A DNA stretch of 19,645 nucleotides, from NCBI GenBank assembly GCA_039929265.1, contig JBDSRN010000022.1, forward strand, positions 1 to 19,645, given 5' to 3'. This stretch comes from ZC4RG30 sp039929265 (GTDB lineage Bacteria > Pseudomonadota > Gammaproteobacteria > Steroidobacterales > Steroidobacteraceae). The notes under the pieces were generated by a model. It ran no database searches and was not told where the DNA came from. It was given only the letters and a program-made list of their open reading frames with translations. Position 1 is the first letter of the stretch. The number at the start of each line of letters is the position of its first letter. The translations under genes and the position numbers were made by a program. This document shows, in pieces, positions 7,804 through 14,585 of this stretch.

Positions 7804-8807
7804 AGACTGTCGTTTCGGTCCAGGAAATTTCCGAGCTCGAGATCAAGCCGGCGGCGGAGGTCGCACGCTGGCGCGAGCTCGTGACGCAGGAACTTGCCGC
7901 GCGCTGGAAAGTCCACTCGCTCCCGGCAACCGCGGGATGCCCATGCTGCGCGACGCAAGCAGTGATGCCCGCGTTCGTACGTGATGGCTTCGAGTACGGC
8001 GAGTGCACTGCGTGTGGCACGCTGTATGCCCTGCGCCGTCCATCCGATGCCGAGGTTGCGCGCTGGTATCGCGAATCGCCGCCGGCGCGTTTTTGGCGGG
8101 AGACACTGCTCACCACCGCGGCAGCCGCGCGCCACGAACAGCTGATTCTGCCGCGCGCGCAATGGGTGCTCGACACCATCGCCGAGCACGCGCCACTTGC
8201 GACGTCGCTTCTGGACGTGAGCGTTCACGGTGTGGCGCTGCTGGAGGAGCTGGCGCTCGCTCAGCGACTGAAACAGATCGTCGCGGCGGGCTGGACCGCC
8301 GATCTTGAGACGCGTAGCGCCGCGTCCGGCACCTCGATCGAGATCGGCGCGGGAAAAAACGGCGCGAGATTTGACGTCGCGATGGCGCACGACATCTTCG
8401 ATCGCACTTCCGACCTGCGCGCGCTGGTGCAATCCCTGCACGGCTCGCTGCACACCGGCGGGTTGCTGTTTTTCACGCTGCCGCTGGGGAGCGGCTTCGA
8501 GATCCAGACGTTGTGGGATCGCTCGCGCACGGTCGTGCCACCGGACAAGCTCAACTTGGCATCGGGCAAAGGCTTGCTGAAACTGTTCTCCGCGCCGGAC
8601 TGGGAGCTGCTCGAGTTCAGCACGCCAGGGTATTTCGACGCGGAGATCGTGTATCTCGCGCTGCGTGAGTCGCCCGCGGCATGGCCACGCAGTGTCCGCA
8701 CGCTGCTGCAGGATTCGACGCCGGATTCGCGCGCGCGGTTCGCTGAATTGCTGCAGGCCTCGCGTCTCACTTCGTTTGCGCGGCTGGTCGCGCGCCGGAG
8801 CAACTGA
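7800..8807 (+). CDS. Methyltransferase-fold protein with cysteine pairs but degenerate SAM motif
   Basis: The 335-residue protein follows the layout of zinc-cluster methyltransferases: CPCC (C47, C50) and CTAC (C69, C72), then a Rossmann-like region and the late-core pattern RFDVAMAHDIFDRTSDLRAL (190-209) and TGGLLFFTLP (219-228), which match the FDxxxxxHxxEHxxD and GGxLxxxxP elements of the family. At the SAM motif I position, however, it reads LLDVSVHG (137-144) where active relatives have xLDxGxGxG; two of the key glycines are gone. The acidic Glu of EHV is also replaced (DIFD). It may be a non-catalytic or re-purposed member. It lies between the Gfo/Idh oxidoreductase and the aldolase and overlaps both, so it probably belongs to the same pathway. 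Function unassigned. Confidence 0.75.
   Translation: MKTVVSVQEISELEIKPAAEVARWRELVTQELAARWKVHSLPATAGCPCCATQAVMPAFVRDGFEYGECTACGTLYALRRPSDAEVARWYRESPPARFWRETLLTTAAAARHEQLILPRAQWVLDTIAEHAPLATSLLDVSVHGVALLEELALAQRLKQIVAAGWTADLETRSAASGTSIEIGAGKNGARFDVAMAHDIFDRTSDLRALVQSLHGSLHTGGLLFFTLPLGSGFEIQTLWDRSRTVVPPDKLNLASGKGLLKLFSAPDWELLEFSTPGYFDAEIVYLALRESPAAWPRSVRTLLQDSTPDSRARFAELLQASRLTSFARLVARRSN
8797..8800 (+). promoter_or_regulatory. Ribosome-binding site GGAG for the aldolase gene
   Basis: GGAG lies six bases before ATG 8807, which itself overlaps the previous stop (TGATG). The good spacing supports this start and suggests strong re-initiation on the aldolase gene. Confidence 0.6.
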
Positions 8808-9592
8808 TGCTGGCCCGCTCGATCAAGAAGAAGTTCCGCAACAATCAGGCCTCCCTCGGCACGTGGATGTCGATGGCGCATCCCTCGATCGCCGAGATCC
8901 TGGCGATGGCAGGTTTCGAATGGGTGGTGGTGGAGACGGAGCACACCGGCATCGACGTCTCCGAGGTGCTGCGACTCATCATCGCCATCGAGCAGCGCGG
9001 CGCGGTGCCGCTGGTGCGTCTGGCGTGGAACGATCCGATCCAGGCCAAAGCGGTGCTGGATTCCGGCGCCGCCGGCGTGATCGTTCCGATGGTGAATACG
9101 CGCGAGGAAGCCGAGCTCGCGGTGCGCATGACCAAGTACCCGCCGCTGGGCTATCGAGGGGTCGGTCTCGCGCGCGCACAGGGTTATGCCGGCGGCCCCG
9201 AATTCGACGCGTACGTGCGCAACGCCAACGACGACTCACTCCTGATCGTGCAGATCGAGCACAAGGATGCGGTGGTGAACATCGAAGCTATCCTGTCCGT
9301 GCCCGGCATCGATGGCACGTTCATCGGACCGTACGATCTGTCGATGTCGCTCGGTGTGCCCGGGCAGCTTGGACATCCGTCGGTGGTTGCGGCCAAGCGC
9401 CGGGTGCTCCAGGCGACCATCGCGCACGGGCTCGCGCCAGGCATCCACTTCGTGCATCCGGACACCGCGGCCGAGGATTGCGCCGCAGCCATGGCGGAAG
9501 GCTATCGCTTCATCGCGCTCGGCACCGACATCCTGTTCCTGGGTGACAGTGCGCGCGCTTTGCAGCGTGCCACGAAGGTTGCAGCAACTTGA
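8807..9592 (+). CDS. HpcH/HpaI-family class II aldolase (2-keto-3-deoxy acid / pyruvate aldolase)
   Basis: The 261-residue protein matches the HpcH/HpaI family over its full usual length. Family catalytic positions are visible: His46 in ETEH, Arg71 in PLVR, and the two metal ligands Glu151 (QIE) and Asp177 in GPYDLS. These fall one or two residues from the equivalent positions I recall for E. coli HpcH (H45, R70, E149, D175). The family uses a divalent metal to make or break the C-C bond between pyruvate (or a 2-keto acid enolate) and an aldehyde, giving 4-hydroxy-2-oxo acids. In a polysaccharide operon beside a KdsB-like enzyme, synthesis of a 2-keto-3-deoxy sugar acid from pyruvate and an aldose is plausible. 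No aromatic-degradation genes accompany it. Direction and aldehyde are unknown. Confidence 0.9.
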   Translation: MLARSIKKKFRNNQASLGTWMSMAHPSIAEILAMAGFEWVVVETEHTGIDVSEVLRLIIAIEQRGAVPLVRLAWNDPIQAKAVLDSGAAGVIVPMVNTREEAELAVRMTKYPPLGYRGVGLARAQGYAGGPEFDAYVRNANDDSLLIVQIEHKDAVVNIEAILSVPGIDGTFIGPYDLSMSLGVPGQLGHPSVVAAKRRVLQATIAHGLAPGIHFVHPDTAAEDCAAAMAEGYRFIALGTDILFLGDSARALQRATKVAAT

Positions 9593-10239
9593 CCAAGCCG
9601 CAACTACGCGTCCTGATTTTGGATTTCGACGGCGTAGTGGTGGAATCCAACGACATCAAGACCGCCGCGTTCCGGACCTTGTTCGCGCGCTATCCCGAGC
9701 AGCAGGCCGCGATGATGCAGTTTCATTTCGAGAACGTGTCGCTCACGCGGTTCGCGAAGTTCGAACACCTGTTGCAACTGCTCGGCAGACAGTCTGATGC
9801 GGCGCTTCGGGCGAACCTGTCGGCGGAGTTCAGCAGGCTCACGCTCGAGCAGGTCGTGCAGGCACAGAATGTCGCAGGCGCGCCGCAACTGCTGCAGTCG
9901 ATCGCGCCGCGGTTGCCGCTGTATCTGGCGTCGGTGACGCCACAGACAGATCTCGAACTGGTGCTGCAGCGACGCGATCAGCGACGCTGGTTCAAGGATT
10001 GCTTCGGTTGTCCGCCGTGGAGCAAGCCGGACGCGATCCGCGAGATCCTGCGCCGAGAACAATGCGAGGCAGACGAAGCACTGCTGATCGGCGATTCCGC
10101 CGGTGACCAGCGCAGCGCGCGCGAGGCGGGTGTGCGCTTCCTCGGGCGCGACTCCGGGCTGGCGTTCGATGCGCCGCGTCCGCGCACGGTTCCCGATCTG
10201 AACGCCGCATTGGACGTCGTCGAGGAGATGCTGAATTGA
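9589..10239 (+). CDS. HAD-superfamily phosphatase
   Basis: The 216-residue protein has all four HAD motifs: DFDGVV (12-17) with nucleophile Asp12 and Asp14, Ser115 in LASVTP, Lys146 in WSKPD, and IGDSAGD (167-173). A helical cap lies between motifs I and II (about 20-95), as in C1-cap phosphatases of the phosphoglycolate phosphatase/HAD-IA type. It probably removes phosphate from a sugar or sugar-acid phosphate, the step that KdsC (KDO-8-P) or NeuB-associated phosphatases perform in known ulosonic acid pathways. The start is TTG at 9589, overlapping the aldolase stop; GAAGG at 9574-9578 is a fair ribosome-binding site ten bases upstream. No ATG upstream would be compatible without a long overlap. 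Confidence 0.85.
   Translation: MTKPQLRVLILDFDGVVVESNDIKTAAFRTLFARYPEQQAAMMQFHFENVSLTRFAKFEHLLQLLGRQSDAALRANLSAEFSRLTLEQVVQAQNVAGAPQLLQSIAPRLPLYLASVTPQTDLELVLQRRDQRRWFKDCFGCPPWSKPDAIREILRREQCEADEALLIGDSAGDQRSAREAGVRFLGRDSGLAFDAPRPRTVPDLNAALDVVEEMLN
10222..10227 (+). promoter_or_regulatory. Ribosome-binding site GAGGAG supporting a TTG start
   Basis: GAGGAG lies eight bases before TTG 10236. This strong site, inside the end of the HAD gene, supports the unusual TTG as the true start of the hydroxyacid dehydrogenase. Confidence 0.65.
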
Positions 10240-11195
10240 GCAACAAAGACCTGGTATTCGTCGCGCTGTCCACGTTCGCCGAGCGCGACGCGGCGCCACT
10301 GCGGCTGCTGGAGCAGTCGGGCCGCCCGTTTCGCATCCATCAGACCGGCAAGCGCATCACCACTCAGGAACTGCTGCGCGATGGTACGGATGCAGCGGTC
10401 ATCGTTGCGGGTGTAGAGCCGTACGATGCCGCGACCCTGGCTGGCCTGCCCACTCTGCGCTGCATCAGTCGCTGCGGCGTCGGTGTAGATGCCATCGATC
10501 TCGCAGCCGCGCGTGCGCGCGACGTTACCGTGCTCAACACGCCCGATGTGCCGACGATCGCAGTCGCGGAACTCGCGCTGTCGCTGTTCCTCGCATTGAG
10601 CCGCAACTTGCGTCCGCAGGCCGATTCCATGCGCGCCAGACGCTGGGAACGCCTGGAGTCGCACCTGATCAACGGCAGGACGGTCGGCCTGGTTGGCTTC
10701 GGCCGCATCGGCCGGCGCGTGGCGCAGCTGCTGCAGCCGTTCGGCGCGCGCGTGCTTGCAACGGATCCGTTGCTGACGCCCGAACAGGCCGCGGCCCTGA
10801 ACGTCACAGCGGTCGGCATGACTGAGCTGCTTCAGCACGCCGACATCGTGTCGCTACATCTCACGCGCACGCCCGGCAAGGCGCTGATCGGCACCGCGGA
10901 GCTCGCGGCGATGAAGCAGGGCGCGATTCTTGTGAATCTCGCGCGCGGCGAGCACGTCGATGAAGCGGCGCTCGTGTCCGCGTTGCAGTCTGGCAAGCTG
11001 GCCGGGGCAGGGCTGGATGTATTCCCACGCGAGCCGTACGACGGTCCGCTGTGCGAATTTTCGCAGGTGATCCTCACGCCACATTCCGCGACGATGCCAG
11101 TCGAGACGCGCAGCGCCATGGAGCTGCAGTGCGTGGACAAGGCGTTGCGTTTTCTCGCCGGCGCCATCGAGCCAGGCGAGCGGGTTGGCGTGTGA
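10236..11195 (+). CDS. D-2-hydroxyacid dehydrogenase (phosphoglycerate dehydrogenase-like, no ACT domain)
   Basis: The 319-residue protein has the split catalytic domain of the D-2-hydroxyacid dehydrogenase family around a central NAD-binding domain, GFGRIG (154-159). The catalytic triad is visible: Arg237 in NLARGE, Glu266 in FPREPYD and His283 in LTPHSA. It ends at the catalytic domain and lacks the ASB/ACT regulatory domains of housekeeping SerA enzymes, so serine synthesis is an unlikely role. The family interconverts 2-keto acids and D-2-hydroxy acids with NAD(H). In this module it could prepare a hydroxy acid precursor or reduce the keto acid of a pathway intermediate. The start is TTG 10236 with GAGGAG eight bases upstream, overlapping the HAD stop. 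Its end overlaps the next gene's GTG (GTGA). Confidence 0.87.
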   Translation: MSNKDLVFVALSTFAERDAAPLRLLEQSGRPFRIHQTGKRITTQELLRDGTDAAVIVAGVEPYDAATLAGLPTLRCISRCGVGVDAIDLAAARARDVTVLNTPDVPTIAVAELALSLFLALSRNLRPQADSMRARRWERLESHLINGRTVGLVGFGRIGRRVAQLLQPFGARVLATDPLLTPEQAAALNVTAVGMTELLQHADIVSLHLTRTPGKALIGTAELAAMKQGAILVNLARGEHVDEAALVSALQSGKLAGAGLDVFPREPYDGPLCEFSQVILTPHSATMPVETRSAMELQCVDKALRFLAGAIEPGERVGV

Positions 11196-12655
11196 CGGCA
11201 GACGAATACGCGGCGCTGGCTACGGCATGCGATGCACTGCTGCTCGATCCCGCCGCGTCGCCGGACAGGCTGAACGTCGCGTGGCTGCACTTGATGAGCG
11301 AGCACCCCGCGGTGCTGAGACACTATGCGGGTGCGCTGCAGGGCCGCGGGCCCTCGGCCTCGGCGCGCGCGAAGGAAATGCTGCGCATCGCGCGCATCAT
11401 CGGTGCGCGCCACGAACGTGCCGTGGACACCGTGTTGCCGGCATGCGCGGATATCCTGATCGTCTCGCATCTCGTGAATCCCGCGCACGCGGGGGCGACG
11501 ACGGATTTCTACTTCGGTGAGCTGCCCGATTACCTCGCGACGCATGGCCTGCAGGTCGTCGTTGCACTGATCAATCACGCACCGGGCGATGTGGTGAGGC
11601 TCGCGCGCGCTGTAGCGCGCACTGGCGCGCTGACTCGCACGTTGTTACCGCGTACGCTGGGTCTCACGGGCGAAGTTCACAATCTGCTTCGGGCGCGTGC
11701 GCTGCGACGCGGGCTGCGCGAGAGGGCGCGCGGTGGCGATGCGAGCGCTGCCGTGGCTCGTGCTGCCGCGGGACATACGGTTGCGACTGGAACACTCGCG
11801 GCAATGCGCATCGCGCAGCAGATCGGCGCGCTTGCGCGAGGGCTGCAGCCGCGCATGCTGCTGCTCACGCATGAGGGTCACGCCTGGGAGCGTGCCACGA
11901 TGCGTGCGGTGCGCGCAGCCGTTCCGGCAATACGCTGCGTTGGATATCAGCACACCATCCTTTTTCCGCGTCAGCACGCCATTTCGCGCGGACTGACGGC
12001 GGACTGCAATCCGGATCTCATTCTCACGATCGGCGAGAGCAACGCGCAGGCGCTGCGCGCCCGACCCGCGCTTGCCGGAGCACGTATCGAGGTGTACGGC
12101 AGTCATCGTCGCGCGGCGGCGCGTGCGCGCGAGCCGAATCCTGCGCGCTGTCTGGTGCTGCCCGAGGGCCTGGAAGCAGAGAGCGTCACTCTGTACGGTT
12201 TCGCCATCCGCTGCGCCCGGCTCATGCCCGGGTTCGAGTTCGTGTTGCGGGCGCATCCAGTGCTGCCGGTGAGCACCGTGCTCGAGCGGCATCCGCAGCT
12301 GCGTGATCTGCCGCCGAACGTGCATATCTCGGACGAGGCCCACATTGGCGCGGATTTCGACCGCTGCGGCTGGGCGCTGTACCGCGGCTCCTCCGCGGCG
12401 ATCCATGCAGTGCTCGCAGGCCTGCTGCCAGTGTATCTGTCGCAGGCCGGGGAAATGCCGATCGATCCACTGTTTACGCTGCAGGAGCGGCCGACGCCGG
12501 TAGCGCGACCGGAGGAGTTCGCTGAACGGGTTGCCGCACAGACGCTGAAAGGCGCAAATATCGCTGCCGCCGAGCGCCGCGCCGCACTATCATGGGGCGA
12601 TTCCTATGTCGTGCCGCCGCGCCATGAACTCGTGGCGCGACTGCTTGCGACATGA
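11192..12655 (+). CDS. GT-B-like surface-carbohydrate biosynthesis protein (putative glycosyltransferase)
   Basis: The 487-residue product has no membrane segment and reads as two Rossmann-like halves. HEGHAWE (227-233) followed by GYQHT (251-255) marks the inter-domain region; RAHP (353-356) and YRGSSAAIHAVLAGLLPVY (397-415) mark the C-terminal half, where GT-B enzymes bind the donor. Similar patterns occur in surface-carbohydrate proteins of O-antigen clusters whose chemistry is mostly undefined. The GTG start at 11192 forms a GTGA overlap with the upstream stop; the longer open frame upstream would be 47 arginine-rich residues lying within the preceding gene. Because it sits inside the block with the cytidylyltransferase, it is a candidate for transferring the CMP-sugar acid; this is inference. 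The N-terminal 80 residues are helical and unassigned. Confidence 0.68.
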   Translation: MTADEYAALATACDALLLDPAASPDRLNVAWLHLMSEHPAVLRHYAGALQGRGPSASARAKEMLRIARIIGARHERAVDTVLPACADILIVSHLVNPAHAGATTDFYFGELPDYLATHGLQVVVALINHAPGDVVRLARAVARTGALTRTLLPRTLGLTGEVHNLLRARALRRGLRERARGGDASAAVARAAAGHTVATGTLAAMRIAQQIGALARGLQPRMLLLTHEGHAWERATMRAVRAAVPAIRCVGYQHTILFPRQHAISRGLTADCNPDLILTIGESNAQALRARPALAGARIEVYGSHRRAAARAREPNPARCLVLPEGLEAESVTLYGFAIRCARLMPGFEFVLRAHPVLPVSTVLERHPQLRDLPPNVHISDEAHIGADFDRCGWALYRGSSAAIHAVLAGLLPVYLSQAGEMPIDPLFTLQERPTPVARPEEFAERVAAQTLKGANIAAAERRAALSWGDSYVVPPRHELVARLLAT

Positions 12656-12669
12656 CCAGTCAACACAGC

Positions 12670-12673
12670 GGAG
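12670..12673 (+). promoter_or_regulatory. Ribosome-binding site GGAG deciding the start of the SIS gene
   Basis: GGAG lies five bases before ATG 12679. An in-frame ATG at 12652 overlaps the previous stop but has no such site, so the downstream start is preferred. Confidence 0.6.
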
Positions 12674-12678
12674 AAAGA

Positions 12679-13281
12679 ATGAGTTTCGTTACCGAGCATC
12701 TCGCGGAATCCAGACAGATCATCGATCAGCTGGATATAGCCGCGATCGAAAAGATGGCTGACCTGCTGGCTGCCGTGCGCGAGCGCGGCGGCAGGTTGTT
12801 CGTGATGGGCGTCGGTGGCGGTGCCGGTCATGCCGGTCATGCTGTGAACGATTTCCGCAAGCTCGCCGGGATCGAATCCTATTCGCCGAGCGACAACGTC
12901 AGCGAACTCACGGCGCGCGCCAACGACGAGGGCTGGGATACGACGTACGCTGGCTGGCTGCGCGTCAGCCGGATCTGTGCGAACGATGCGGTGTTCGTGT
13001 TCAGCGTTGGTGGCGGCGATGCCGAGCGCAACATCAGTGCGAATCTCGTGCGTGCAGTGGAGCTCGCAAAGCAGGTCGGTGCAACCATCATGGGTGTCGT
13101 CGGTCGCGACGGTGGGTATACGGCGAAGCATGCCGATGCCGTGTCGATTATCCCCACGGTCAACCCCGCGCAGATCACACCGCACACCGAAGCATTCCAG
13201 GCCGTCGTCTGGCACCTGCTCGTGTCCCATCCCAAAGTCATGAAGAATACGAATAAATGGGAGTCGAGCCAGCGTCCGTGA
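12679..13281 (+). CDS. SIS-domain protein, GmhA-like (divergent phosphosugar isomerase)
   Basis: The 200-residue protein is a single SIS domain that aligns end to end with GmhA, the sedoheptulose-7-phosphate isomerase, including SELTARANDEGW (75-86) and the HTEAFQAVVWHLL tail (169-181). Compared with GmhA, the loop GNGGSA is GVGGGA (44-49), and the phosphate-gripping STSGNS loop is SVGGGD (109-114), so hydroxyl side chains that hold the phosphate are missing. Metal-site positions read His54, Asp58, Glu171 and His179 where I recall His, Glu, Gln and His in GmhA. The substrate may therefore differ from a usual ketose phosphate. A 9-bp tandem repeat (12822-12839) encodes the GHAGH part. Start 12679 is preferred for its GGAG; 12652 is the alternative, adding nine residues. 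Confidence 0.8.
   Translation: MSFVTEHLAESRQIIDQLDIAAIEKMADLLAAVRERGGRLFVMGVGGGAGHAGHAVNDFRKLAGIESYSPSDNVSELTARANDEGWDTTYAGWLRVSRICANDAVFVFSVGGGDAERNISANLVRAVELAKQVGATIMGVVGRDGGYTAKHADAVSIIPTVNPAQITPHTEAFQAVVWHLLVSHPKVMKNTNKWESSQRP
12822..12839 (+). repeat. Perfect 9-bp tandem duplication inside the SIS gene
   Basis: TGCCGGTCA occurs twice in direct succession, encoding Ala-Gly-His twice in the glycine loop of the SIS domain. The alignment to GmhA needs no gap here, so the duplication is probably not a recent insertion. Confidence 0.85.
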
Positions 13282-14585
13282 CAGGGGCGCGTGCGGCGCC
13301 TCGATTCAGGCGGCTTCCCCTGCATGCGACAGCCTTGCGGCTGGTGCTGCCGTTGATCCTTTTGAACATCATCTCCGGCAATCAGCTGTGGATGATCGGG
13401 CCGTTGTTCGTCGGCCAGATCATCCTTTGGTTCGCGGTGATGATCTGCGGTGTGGCGATGCTCGGCTATCTGGGGGGTCGCGTCTGGATATACGTGCTGC
13501 TGCTCACCATTCCGCTGTCGCGCGTCATGGAAGCGCTGACCGGCAGCCCGACGATGACGTTGCTCTACTTGATCAGCCTCAACTCCGTATTCTTCATGTC
13601 CGGGATCATCGCGGCAACCCGCGAGCCGGATCTGGTGTTCCGGCAGGTGCGCACTTTTCTCGTCGCGTGCGTGCCGATGATGTTCCTGCAGGTCGCTGGG
13701 GCAGGCTCGTGGACGCAGGCGCTGAACACCGAGTACTGGGTGGACGAGCTACAGGTCGGCAAGGAGAAGGAGGTCTATCCGACGCTGTTCCGCACCGAAG
13801 AGAACATCAAGTATGGCGTGGGTCAGGGGCGGCCGGCCGGCTTCCTGCACGCGAACAACGTGTTGTCGCTGGTGATTATCTTCGGCTTCGTGCTGCAGAT
13901 GGGGCGCTGGAAGGACAAGCACGTGTCCGCCACGGACCTTGTCATCGTCGCCACCATGGTGCTGGCCATGGCGAAGATAGTGATCGCCGCATTCCTGATC
14001 ATGGTCCTCTACATGCTGGTCAACGGCGACTCGACGCAGCGCTCGCGTGTCTGGCGACTGCTGCTGGTGACTGCGATCTGCTATGGCGTATACGCGTTCC
14101 TGTTTCCCGGGCTGTTCGCGATGCAGCTCTCGGTCTACAAGATCATGTACAGCATCACGGTGCGCCTGACCGACATGCTCGCCGCGTTTACCGCATTGGA
14201 TGCCTCTCAGCAGGCGGCGATACTCGATCTGCTGGGCGACGCTTCCTTCTACAACTATGCCTCTGAATCCGACGTCGGAGGCCTGTCGGGCTACGCTTCC
14301 ATCCTGATGATGTGGCCACTGCTGCTGGGTGCCATGTTGATCGGCATTCCGGTTTTTTGGCTCGGTGCGCGCAAGCTGCGCAAGATCTCCTCGCGCCGAG
14401 AGCTCACCGCGTGGCTGGCTTTGATCGCAGTGGTGATGTTCCCGGCCGCGGTGCCATTCTTTCGCGCGCAGCTCTACTGGTTCGTATTCGGTTTCGCGGC
14501 AGTCCCGCTTATCGCTCTGCTGATGCCACGCACGTCGGCGCGACTGCTCAAGCCGTCGATCATCGCGCGCCGCCATGCCATCTGA
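13257..14585 (+). CDS. wzy: Wzy-like O-antigen/polysaccharide polymerase
   Basis: The 442-residue protein is very hydrophobic with about ten to eleven membrane segments by eye. A hydrophilic loop at roughly residues 145-205 contains YWVDEL, the charged KEKEVYPTLFRTEE stretch and GRPAGFLHANN. The R-x-x-G-x-x-x-x-N-N type pattern is typical of the periplasmic loop of Wzy polymerases and O-antigen ligases. Wzy joins lipid-linked repeat units in the periplasm after Wzx flips them; wzx is present upstream. A ligase (WaaL type) is the main alternative but is usually not encoded mid-operon among glycosyltransferases. ATG 13257 overlaps the SIS gene by 25 bases; GTG 13278 would form the GTGA overlap seen elsewhere here and is an equally possible start. 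Confidence 0.75.
   Translation: MGVEPASVTGARAAPRFRRLPLHATALRLVLPLILLNIISGNQLWMIGPLFVGQIILWFAVMICGVAMLGYLGGRVWIYVLLLTIPLSRVMEALTGSPTMTLLYLISLNSVFFMSGIIAATREPDLVFRQVRTFLVACVPMMFLQVAGAGSWTQALNTEYWVDELQVGKEKEVYPTLFRTEENIKYGVGQGRPAGFLHANNVLSLVIIFGFVLQMGRWKDKHVSATDLVIVATMVLAMAKIVIAAFLIMVLYMLVNGDSTQRSRVWRLLLVTAICYGVYAFLFPGLFAMQLSVYKIMYSITVRLTDMLAAFTALDASQQAAILDLLGDASFYNYASESDVGGLSGYASILMMWPLLLGAMLIGIPVFWLGARKLRKISSRRELTAWLALIAVVMFPAAVPFFRAQLYWFVFGFAAVPLIALLMPRTSARLLKPSIIARRHAI

Noticed and set aside
11605..11620. GCGCGC-TGTA-GCGCGC hairpin, considered as a terminator or regulatory structure
   Set aside because: It lies inside the GT-B-like gene, has no following T run and arises from Ala/Arg codons; similar GCGC palindromes are common throughout the window.
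12652..12678. Nine-residue N-terminal extension of the SIS protein from ATG 12652
   Set aside because: It lacks a ribosome-binding site and GmhA-like proteins begin at about the downstream ATG, which has GGAG five bases before it. It is kept as an alternative, not the call.
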